DNA of 6,741 nucleotides. Source: Chloroflexota bacterium (lineage in GTDB: Bacteria; Chloroflexota; Anaerolineae; Anaerolineales; UBA4823). The notes below the pieces were generated by a model. That model did no database searches. It was not told the origin of the DNA and worked only from the letters and a program-made list of their open reading frames with translations. Below, one piece after another: positions 1 through 5,642 of this stretch (positions are counted from its first letter, which is position 1; every line of letters starts with the position of its first letter). The position numbers and the translations under genes are program-made. The DNA is taken from contig JAAZNS010000156.1 in NCBI GenBank assembly GCA_012798185.1, positions 1-6,741 of the forward strand, written 5' to 3'.

Positions 1-1009
1 ATGATACCAGAGTAAACCCGATGAAATTAAATCGTTTACCGCTAACCGGTTTTTTCGCTTTGGCATCTAGAGATATAGCGCTCTGTCCATACTTACTGCC
101 CGGATAAATACCTTGATCGCCAATAACGCCGCGATAATCGAATTCTTTGACGGGCACCGGGGGGGGTTCGACTAAATAATCGCCCTCAATATATTGCAAT
201 CCATTCTTCGAAGAAAGCAGTGCTTCCTTAAATTGCAGCGCAGATTGATAACGTTCATCAGGACGCACCGCTAAAGATTTTTCGATCACATCAGCCAGCT
301 GCTTGGATACCTGTGGATTATATTGGCGGATTGGGGTAAGCGATGCCTGTTCCATGGCTCGCGCCAGCGCATCCTCCGGAATATAGCCGGTAAGCGCCGC
401 ATAAAGGGTTGCCCCCAGCGAAAACAAATCGGAGCGGTGATCAGTGCGCGCTGTGCCATACTGCTCGGGTGGAGAATAGCCGGGTGTCATTGCCCGTGCA
501 CCAGTAGCGGTCGATTCTCCGCTGTGGATCACCTTGGCTAAACCAAAATCAACCAGAAAAATATGCCCCGTAGGAGTGATTTTCACATTGCCGGGCTTTA
601 TATCCCGATGGATGATTGGCTGTGTTCGATTTTCAAGATAATGTAACGCGTCACAAATTGCTGCCCCAATAATGATCACTTCATCTTCTGGAATTGTTTT
701 TTCCCGGTCCATGCGCTGGCGTAAATCTTCCCCCTCGATAAAATCCATCACTAAATATTGTCCCTGTCCCTCGATAACAAAATGATCGGTAACCCGCGGC
801 AGATTGGGATGACGTAAAGTGGCTAAAATAACAGCTTCCCGATGAAACTGGCGGGCATATTCATCACTCATGAACAGATTTTCTTTAAGAGCGACTTCCA
901 CGCCAAGATTCTCATCCACGGCGCGGTAAACAGAACCCATGCCGCCTTGGCCAAGGATTTCCGTTACACGGTAACGTTGATTAATGAGTTTGCCGGGCTC
1001 CAGAGTCAT
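1..1009 (-). CDS. Hanks-type serine/threonine protein kinase, partial (C-terminus beyond left edge)
   Basis: I translated this by hand from ATG 1009-1007; 336 codons are visible and the frame is open to the edge. A full kinase domain covers about residues 13-266: glycine loop LGQGGMGSVY (19-28), ATP-binding Lys42 in VALK, helix-C Glu58, catalytic loop HRDIKPGN (134-141, base Asp136, metal ligand Asn141), DFG (154-156), and SPPE (179-182) in place of APE. All key residues are present, so it should be active; it would phosphorylate Ser/Thr of unknown targets. A hydrophilic Pro-containing linker follows (about 280-325). The visible end, around FNFIGFTLV, may open a membrane helix, as in receptor-like bacterial kinases; this is inference. 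The start lies 27 nt after the gyrB stop with no clear Shine-Dalgarno sequence. The linker contains a run of eight C (coding strand, 159-166), but the frame continues through it. Confidence 0.95.
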   Translation of the reverse strand, partial: MTLEPGKLINQRYRVTEILGQGGMGSVYRAVDENLGVEVALKENLFMSDEYARQFHREAVILATLRHPNLPRVTDHFVIEGQGQYLVMDFIEGEDLRQRMDREKTIPEDEVIIIGAAICDALHYLENRTQPIIHRDIKPGNVKITPTGHIFLVDFGLAKVIHSGESTATGARAMTPGYSPPEQYGTARTDHRSDLFSLGATLYAALTGYIPEDALARAMEQASLTPIRQYNPQVSKQLADVIEKSLAVRPDERYQSALQFKEALLSSKNGLQYIEGDYLVEPPPVPVKEFDYRGVIGDQGIYPGSKYGQSAISLDAKAKKPVSGKRFNFIGFTLVS

Positions 1010-1016
1010 CGGTTTG

Positions 1017-1022
1017 ATTATA
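1017..1022 (-). promoter_or_regulatory. Candidate -10 box for a leaderless kinase transcript
   Basis: On the minus strand a perfect TATAAT is followed by seven bases (CAAACCG) and then the kinase ATG. Transcription starting 7 nt after the box would begin at the A of the ATG, giving a leaderless mRNA, which fits the absence of a ribosome binding site. No good -35 hexamer is seen at 16-18 bp. A second TATAAT (1036-1041) overlaps the gyrB stop, and the spacer is AT-rich, so chance occurrence is possible. Confidence 0.3.
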
Positions 1023-1036
1023 TATTCAATTTGTAA

Positions 1037-2956
1037 TTATATATCTAAATTCCTCACCTCCCGGGCGTGGGTCTGTATGAATCGCTTTCGAGGCGGAACA
1101 GCGGATCCCATCAGCATGTCGAAGGTTCGATCAGCTTCTGCTGCGTCTTCGATCGTGACCAGTAATAATGTACGGCTTTCAGGATTCATCGTCGTTTCCC
1201 ACAGCTGTGTAGGATTCATTTCACCCAAACCTTTATATCGGGAGATCGATGCTTTTTCAGCGCTGATTCCCATCTCCTTGAGCATCTGATCTTTTTGCTG
1301 TTCGGTATAAGCATAGTGTACCTGATTTTTATGCACTAATCGGAATAATGGCGGTTGGGCAATATACAAATGTCCACCATCGATCAATGGCTGCATATAG
1401 CGATAGAAAAATGTCAATAGCAGGGTGCGGATATGGCTGCCATCTACATCAGCATCGGTCATGATAATGACTCTGCCATAACGCAATCCGGAAATATCGA
1501 AATTATCGCCAACTCCCATCCCCAAAGCAGAGATCAATGCTTTAACCTCATTGTTTGCTAGGATTTTATCCAGCCGGGCGCGCTCGGTATTGAGAATTTT
1601 TCCTCTCAATGGCAAAATGGCTTGAAAGTGGCGGTCTCTGCCTTGTTTAGCGCTGCCGCCGGCTGAATCTCCCTCGACGATGTAAAGCTCGGTTTTATCC
1701 GGATCTCTTTCGGAACAATCTGCCAGTTTACCCGGTAATGTCAGGCTTTCTAATGCGGATTTTCGGATGACTAAATCGCGCGCTTTTCGCGCTGCATCTC
1801 TGGCTCGGGCAGATGTAAGACACTTTTGTACAATCGCTTTACCCGCATTGGGGTTTTCTTCTAAAAATGTAGCAAAGGCTTCTCCCACAACTTGTTGAGA
1901 AAGGGTCTGCACCTCAGGATTCATCAGCTTTACTTTCGTTTGGCTTTCGAATTGAGGGTCAGGATGTTTTATACTGATGATTGCAGTTAAACCTTCACGC
2001 GTATCATCACCAGAAAAATTCGCATCGCCTTCTTTAAGTAACCCAGAACGGCGGGCATAATCATTGATCGTGCGTGTAACTGCTGCCCGAAGGCCAGTCA
2101 GATGGGTGCCGCCATCGATTGTGTTGATCGTGTTGGCGAAAGAGTATACCGACTCAGCGTATGCATCGGTAAACTGGATCGCTGCATCTACGGTAATTCC
2201 TTCGATTTCTTTTTCAACATGCACCACTGGATGTAAAACTTCCCGGTTGCGGTTGAGGTATCTTACAAATGAAGTGATCCCACCCTCGAAATAAAACGTC
2301 ATTTCTCTATCTGTACGTTCATCCAGAAAATATATTGTTACTCCCCGCGTTACAAAAGCCATTTCCCGAAAGCGCTGCGTCAGATTATCGAAACGAAAAT
2401 CCATATCTCCTTTAAATATTTCGGGATCATATTTAAAGGTAGTATGGGTACCGAATTCTTCTTTAGAAGTTTTCCCAATTACTTTTACTGGTGCAACAGG
2501 ATAGCCCCTTTCATACCTTTGAAAATGGATTTTTCCGTCTCTAAACACGCGCACTTCACACCATTCAGAAAGCGCATTCACTGCCGATACCCCCACCCCA
2601 TGCAACCCGCCGGAAACTTTATAACTTCCACCGCCGAATTTTCCTCCGGCATGCAGTGTGGTCATCACGACTTCCAATGCTGGTTTTTTTAATTGCGGAT
2701 GCAAGTCAACCGGGATCCCCCGGCCATTGTCAGTCACTGTCACGCTTCTATCGGGATGAATGATGACCTGGATACGGTCACAAACCCCGGCTAATGCCTC
2801 ATCAATCGAATTATCCACTACCTCATAAATTAAATTATGCAATGCTTTTATATCGGTTCCGCCAACATACATCCCCGGACGGCGTCTTACCGCCTCTAAG
2901 CCCTCAAGTACCTGAATATCTTTAGCATCGTAAGAATTCGTATTTTCCTTCGCCAC
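1037..2956 (-). CDS. gyrB: DNA gyrase subunit B
   Basis: This is the ATPase subunit of the type IIA topoisomerase that, with GyrA, introduces negative supercoils. From GTG 2956 it has 639 residues, the short form lacking the C-terminal insert of E. coli GyrB. The GHKL ATPase domain has catalytic Glu45 and Mg ligand Asn49 in YEVVDNSIDEA, Asp76 in TDNGRGIP, the ATP lid GGLHGVG (116-122), and Lys341 of QTK in the transducer domain. The TOPRIM domain has EGDSAGGSA (428-436), PLRGKIL (449-455) and DADVDG (501-506). The C-terminus has RYKGLGEMNPTQLWETTMNP and a canonical ending in LDI. The GTG is chosen because AGGAGG lies 4 nt upstream and the protein then begins AKEN like its homologues; the longer frame starts at a TTG (2995) with no ribosome site. 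ParE is the alternative: the two families share these motifs, and no gyrA or parC neighbour decides it. GyrB is favoured. Confidence 0.95.
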   Translation of the reverse strand: MAKENTNSYDAKDIQVLEGLEAVRRRPGMYVGGTDIKALHNLIYEVVDNSIDEALAGVCDRIQVIIHPDRSVTVTDNGRGIPVDLHPQLKKPALEVVMTTLHAGGKFGGGSYKVSGGLHGVGVSAVNALSEWCEVRVFRDGKIHFQRYERGYPVAPVKVIGKTSKEEFGTHTTFKYDPEIFKGDMDFRFDNLTQRFREMAFVTRGVTIYFLDERTDREMTFYFEGGITSFVRYLNRNREVLHPVVHVEKEIEGITVDAAIQFTDAYAESVYSFANTINTIDGGTHLTGLRAAVTRTINDYARRSGLLKEGDANFSGDDTREGLTAIISIKHPDPQFESQTKVKLMNPEVQTLSQQVVGEAFATFLEENPNAGKAIVQKCLTSARARDAARKARDLVIRKSALESLTLPGKLADCSERDPDKTELYIVEGDSAGGSAKQGRDRHFQAILPLRGKILNTERARLDKILANNEVKALISALGMGVGDNFDISGLRYGRVIIMTDADVDGSHIRTLLLTFFYRYMQPLIDGGHLYIAQPPLFRLVHKNQVHYAYTEQQKDQMLKEMGISAEKASISRYKGLGEMNPTQLWETTMNPESRTLLLVTIEDAAEADRTFDMLMGSAVPPRKRFIQTHAREVRNLDI

Positions 2957-2960
2957 AAAT

Positions 2961-2966
2961 CCTCCT
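2961..2966 (-). promoter_or_regulatory. Ribosome binding site that sets the gyrB start
   Basis: A perfect AGGAGG on the minus strand lies 4 nt before GTG 2956-2954. It supports GTG over the in-frame TTG at 2995, which would add 13 residues unlike the family's N-terminus. Confidence 0.8.
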
Positions 2967-3001
2967 GATAAATTAGGAAAGTAATAAACCACCAATAAGC
3001 T

Positions 3002-4000
3002 TTAAGTGATCGATGATAATTTTATTCGTTGAAGAACCTGATCTACCCAGGAAGTGGCATCTCGAAAATAAATGAATGTCGATGCCAAAACACCTGAAGC
3101 AACAAAACCATGCCCAGCCAAACCTATCATTGTCAACCAAGAAGATTCTCCTGGGATCCGCCAGAGCATATCCAGCCCTTCACTCAAGACCAGAATAATA
3201 AAAACAAATAACGCAGTTGTGGGAAAAGTATACCTGGTCATTTTAATACCTTGTTTTACTGACTCCCACATATTTCGATGATAAACAAATATTCCATGCG
3301 ATGAAAAAATGAGGGGAAATATTAACCACAACACCATTCCAATAAAAACCAATGCGCCAATTCTTCCAAAAGAGCCTCCCCCTACCGAAAGCAGCGTTAG
3401 AACGCAGCTAACCGGAACAGATAAGGCTAAAACGATTGCCAACCATAGTAGTGTAAGTAACCAAACCTGTGCTGCCATCCAAGGCCATTTTATAATAGCT
3501 TTCGACCATTGAATTTCCCCGTTAATCGCAACTTGAGCAACCGACCCAAAATAGAAAGCACCCATTGACAATCCAAATAAGGTTAATAAAATCCAAATCA
3601 CTACCATAGCGCTAACCGAAAGAATTTGGATTGAGTATGGTGTATTAAACGGATTGGTGACAGGCTGAATTGAAACCATCAAACTTGGAATACCAACTGG
3701 ATAGGTTCGAATAATTGAAAACAAATTAAAATGATTTCCAGTTACCTCCCAAATTTGCTGATTTAACTCCATAATTTTCATTATCTCTGGGGGATTACCA
3801 ACCGAGAGCTTCGCCATGGATTCCAGCATCGATTTGATCAAATTTTTCAAGCTCAGCTGTGGACCAAACCAAAGAAACAGATCCAATATTATTGGAAAAA
3901 GAATGAGGCTGAGGTGGTTTGTGATAGAATCAAAACCTGCCATAATGATATTTATCACATTTGGCGGCGCGGGTAATGTTTTAGAATTAATAGTATTCAT
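3002..4000 (-). CDS. Multi-pass membrane protein of unknown function
   Basis: I do not recognise a family. From ATG 4000 the protein has 332 residues with about six hydrophobic segments: 29-46, 127-153, 175-206 (long, possibly a kinked or re-entrant helix), 210-236, 261-280 and 288-311. Between the first and second lies a roughly 80-residue mostly polar stretch (about 47-126). There is no signal peptide, nucleotide-binding motif, heme ligand pattern or evident catalytic cluster. The N-terminus has a short Pro-rich patch, LPAPPNV (9-15). A TTG start at 4033 would add 11 residues; ATG is preferred because an extended -10 box lies just upstream of it and overlaps the longer reading. It lies 45 nt before gyrB on the same strand, so the two may share a transcript, but this does not reveal a role. 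The frame is long and its hydrophobicity pattern coherent, so it is a real gene. Confidence 0.85.
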   Translation of the reverse strand: MNTINSKTLPAPPNVINIIMAGFDSITNHLSLILFPIILDLFLWFGPQLSLKNLIKSMLESMAKLSVGNPPEIMKIMELNQQIWEVTGNHFNLFSIIRTYPVGIPSLMVSIQPVTNPFNTPYSIQILSVSAMVVIWILLTLFGLSMGAFYFGSVAQVAINGEIQWSKAIIKWPWMAAQVWLLTLLWLAIVLALSVPVSCVLTLLSVGGGSFGRIGALVFIGMVLWLIFPLIFSSHGIFVYHRNMWESVKQGIKMTRYTFPTTALFVFIILVLSEGLDMLWRIPGESSWLTMIGLAGHGFVASGVLASTFIYFRDATSWVDQVLQRIKLSSIT

Positions 4001-4010
4001 TTCTCGTAAA

Positions 4011-4019
4011 ATTTTACCA
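4011..4019 (-). promoter_or_regulatory. Candidate extended -10 promoter for the membrane-protein gene
   Basis: The minus strand reads TGGTAAAAT, an extended -10 element (TGn plus a near-consensus hexamer), ending 10 nt before ATG 4000. Transcription would begin about 3-4 nt before the ATG, giving a near-leaderless mRNA, consistent with no clear ribosome site there. No well-placed -35 is seen. Confidence 0.3.
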
Positions 4020-4131
4020 TAACCATATTTCAATATATTATTGGTTATTAATCAAAAGATGATATCTTGACCATATACCATCTTGTCGGTAAAATAATTG
4101 CTTAATCGCCTATCGAGAGGTAATCCATTCA

Positions 4132-4162
4132 TTGACATCCAATTTAGATAGGCAGTTTTAAT
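4132..4162 (+). promoter_or_regulatory. Candidate promoter for the LIV transport operon
   Basis: A perfect -35 TTGACA (4132-4137) is followed after a long 19-bp spacer by TTTAAT (4157-4162), a weak -10. The predicted transcript would have a leader of about 170 nt before livK. The alternative is the perfect TATAAT at 4183-4188, which has no matching -35. Which is used cannot be settled by eye. Confidence 0.3.
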
Positions 4163-4197
4163 GGATATGAGGGTTTAAAAGCTATAATTATCCATTA
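4159..4197. repeat. 9-bp inverted repeat in the livK upstream region
   Basis: TAATGGATA (4159-4167) is the exact reverse complement of TATCCATTA (4189-4197), with 21 bp between. A third related copy, ATCCATT, lies at 4123-4129 next to the TTGACA box. The right arm begins at the last bases of the TATAAT at 4183-4188. The placement suits a pair of operator half-sites for a regulator of the transport genes, but no regulator gene is in view and AT-rich DNA gives such matches by chance. Confidence 0.35.
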
Positions 4198-4235
4198 TTT
4201 GTTTTCTTGTTGGTTATTTGCTTGGAATGATAATG

Positions 4236-4243
4236 AAAGGAGG
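4236..4243 (+). promoter_or_regulatory. Orphan Shine-Dalgarno sequence in the livK leader
   Basis: AAAGGAGG is a full match to the anti-Shine-Dalgarno tail of 16S rRNA, yet no ATG, GTG or TTG follows at a usable distance. Five bases later comes ATC (4249-4251), opening a frame of 15 codons (IKKIHNNSTTRSIII) with a TAA at 4294-4296, 41 nt before the livK ATG. It could be a remnant of a small gene, a leader peptide with a rare start, or a standby ribosome site. Confidence 0.4.
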
Positions 4244-4321
4244 TTCGCATCAAAAAAATACACAATAATTCGACAACAAGATCGATCATAATTTAAAACT
4301 ATACTATACCTATAATCCTTC

Positions 4322-4331
4322 AAGGAGGAGG
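4322..4331 (+). promoter_or_regulatory. Ribosome binding site of livK
   Basis: AAGGAGGAGG holds two overlapping AGGAGG cores. The downstream core (4326-4331) is 6 nt from ATG 4338 but directly abuts ATG 4332, so 4338 is the better start. A strong site fits a highly made binding protein. Confidence 0.8.
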
Positions 4332-4337
4332 ATGAAG

Positions 4338-5570
4338 ATGTCGAAACGAATTTTCTTGATTGTATCGGTGCTGGTACTGGCAAGCCTGATTTTGGCTGCT
4401 TGCGCACCGGCTGCAACCCCAGCCCCGGCTGTTGAAGAACCTGCTGCTGAAGAACCTGCTGCTGAAGAACCTGCTGCTGAAGAACCTGCTGCTGAAGAAC
4501 CTGCCGCAGCGGGGGCATTAAAAATCGCAATCTTGGCACCTCTGAGCGGTTCTGTACCAACCTTTGGCGTTTCCACCCGTGATGGCGCGCTTTTGGCTAT
4601 CAAAGAATGGAATGCAAAAGGTGGCGTACTTGGTATGCAAATCGAACCTGTTGTAGAAGACAGCCAATGCGAAGCCGATCCGAGCGTCAATGCTGCCAAT
4701 AAAGTTATCGACCAAGATGGTGTTCATTATATTGTTGGCGAAGTCTGCTCAAAAGCTTCTATTCCAATCTCGGAAATTGCTCAAGAAAAGGGTGTTGTCC
4801 AAATCAGCCCCACTTCTACCAATGAAACAGTGACCTTAAAGGCAGATGGCACAACCAAAGAATATGTATTCCGCGCTTGCTTCATCGATCCTTTCCAGGG
4901 TAAAGTTGGCGCAAAATTTGCCCTCGATAATCTTGGCGCAAAGAATGCTTTCATTCTTTTCGACCAGGGTAATGACTACGTGCGTGGTTTGGCAGAAGCC
5001 TTCGAAGCCACCTTCACCGAAAACGGCGGCACGATTGTAGGTAAAGAAACATACACCTCTTCAGACACCGATTTCTCGGCTATTTTAGCCAAGGTTTCCG
5101 AAGCCAAACCGGATATTGTGTATCTCCCCGATTACTACAATATCATCAACCTGGTCACCGCTCAGGCTAAAGAAAAAGGCATTACCGCTCCCTTCATGGG
5201 CGGCGATGGCTGGGATTCTGCAGACCTGGATCGAGCAGCTGCTGATGGCGGCTACTACACCAACCACTATTCCGATCAAGACACACGCCAGATCGTTCAG
5301 GACTGGGTCAAGAACTATCAAGCTGAATATGGATCAGTACCCGATGCCCTGGCAACCTTGGCATACGATGCAACTAACTTGTTAATCGCGGCGATTGAAT
5401 CCGCCGGCGTCGATGATCCTGCAAAAGTAAAAGATTCTCTTGCAGCAATCAGTTGGGAAGGCGTTTCTGGAACCATCACTTACGATGAATTCCACAACCC
5501 AATTAAAGCTGCCGTAATCTTGCAGGTCAAAGACGGAGAAATTGTTTACGTTGCAACGGTTGCTCCATAA
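4338..5570 (+). CDS. livK: Branched-chain amino acid-type ABC transporter, substrate-binding lipoprotein
   Basis: This is an extracytoplasmic type I periplasmic-binding-fold receptor (LivJ/LivK, Peripla_BP_6) that captures the ligand for the adjacent permease. From ATG 4338 it has 410 residues. A lipoprotein signal (KR, then hydrophobic 5-19) ends in LILAAC, with lipidated Cys22. An Ala/Glu/Pro linker (23-57) tethers the mature domain, which starts near LKIAILAPLSG (61-71). Cys111 and Cys137 are 26 apart and probably match the LivJ disulfide; Ser138 directly after the second Cys and the PTST stretch (158-161) sit where LIV-binding proteins contact the ligand's amino-acid head. Other family marks are GDGWDS (289-294) and LAYDATNLL (341-349). 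The substrate could be Leu/Ile/Val, another amino acid, or an amide or urea-like compound; sequence alone does not say. ATG 4332 would add two residues. A permease gene follows after 72 nt. The gene symbol reflects family, not proven specificity. Confidence 0.9.
   Translation: MSKRIFLIVSVLVLASLILAACAPAATPAPAVEEPAAEEPAAEEPAAEEPAAEEPAAAGALKIAILAPLSGSVPTFGVSTRDGALLAIKEWNAKGGVLGMQIEPVVEDSQCEADPSVNAANKVIDQDGVHYIVGEVCSKASIPISEIAQEKGVVQISPTSTNETVTLKADGTTKEYVFRACFIDPFQGKVGAKFALDNLGAKNAFILFDQGNDYVRGLAEAFEATFTENGGTIVGKETYTSSDTDFSAILAKVSEAKPDIVYLPDYYNIINLVTAQAKEKGITAPFMGGDGWDSADLDRAAADGGYYTNHYSDQDTRQIVQDWVKNYQAEYGSVPDALATLAYDATNLLIAAIESAGVDDPAKVKDSLAAISWEGVSGTITYDEFHNPIKAAVILQVKDGEIVYVATVAP
4428..4502 (+). 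repeat. 15-nt in-frame tandem repeat coding the lipoprotein linker
   Basis: Four identical copies of GCTGCTGAAGAACCT (4443-4502) follow one copy with a single mismatch (GCTGTTGAAGAACCT, 4428-4442). Each copy encodes one Ala-Ala-Glu-Glu-Pro unit (Ala-Val-Glu-Glu-Pro in the first), between the lipid anchor and the binding domain. The units match at the nucleotide level, not only in protein, which points to recent expansion by slippage. Unit changes keep the frame and would only alter tether length. Confidence 0.95.
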
Positions 5571-5592
5571 GTCAATCTTTCCAAACCTTTCA

Positions 5593-5619
5593 AGGGGCAG
5601 TGAATATTTCACTGCCCCT
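5593..5619 (+). terminator. Hairpin between livK and livH (possible attenuating terminator)
   Basis: A perfect 12-bp stem (AGGGGCAGTGAA with TTCACTGCCCCT) closes a 3-nt loop (TAT), 22 nt after the livK stop. The base is GC-rich, but what follows (CTATTCTG) is only a poor U-tract, so full termination is unlikely. More probable roles are partial termination or protection of the livK mRNA 3' end, letting the binding protein outnumber the permease. The perfect symmetry makes function in both directions possible. Confidence 0.7.
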
Positions 5620-5642
5620 CTATTCTGAATCTGGATGTAGTT

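Larger units (their letters stand above)
4001..4337. other. AT-rich divergent intergenic region
   Basis: About 337 bp separate the divergent membrane-protein gene and livK, and no credible standard ORF lies within. It holds candidate promoters for both directions, a 9-bp inverted repeat, an orphan Shine-Dalgarno sequence (4236-4243) and the livK ribosome site. A perfect TATAAT at 4183-4188 lacks a good -35. Another TATAAT at 4311-4316 is too close to the livK ribosome site to serve as its promoter. The 9-mer TTGGTTATT occurs twice (4041-4049 and 4210-4218), which may be chance in such AT-rich sequence. Confidence 0.7.

Noticed and set aside
323..1289. Plus-strand ORFs opposite the kinase and gyrB C-terminus
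   Set aside because: They are antisense shadows; the minus strand encodes complete kinase and topoisomerase motifs there and these frames resemble nothing known.
2957..2995. Longer gyrB start at TTG 2995
   Set aside because: It has no ribosome site and the extra 13 residues are unlike GyrB N-termini, while GTG 2956 has a perfect AGGAGG.
4051..4070. Imperfect dyad around AAGATGATATCTT as an operator
   Set aside because: The core arms are only five bases and extending them needs a 2-nt bulge; too weak in AT-rich DNA to report as a site.
4311..4316. TATAAT as the livK promoter
   Set aside because: Transcription would start at about 4323, at or inside the livK ribosome site, and there is no -35 hexamer; it is better explained by AT-rich composition.
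4195..4727. Antisense ORFs with repeated Gln/Val/Leu or Ala/Gly/Ser units opposite the start of livK
   Set aside because: Their repeats are the reverse complement of the 15-nt AAEEP repeat, which has no stops in those frames. They have no family signature and lie opposite a well-supported gene.
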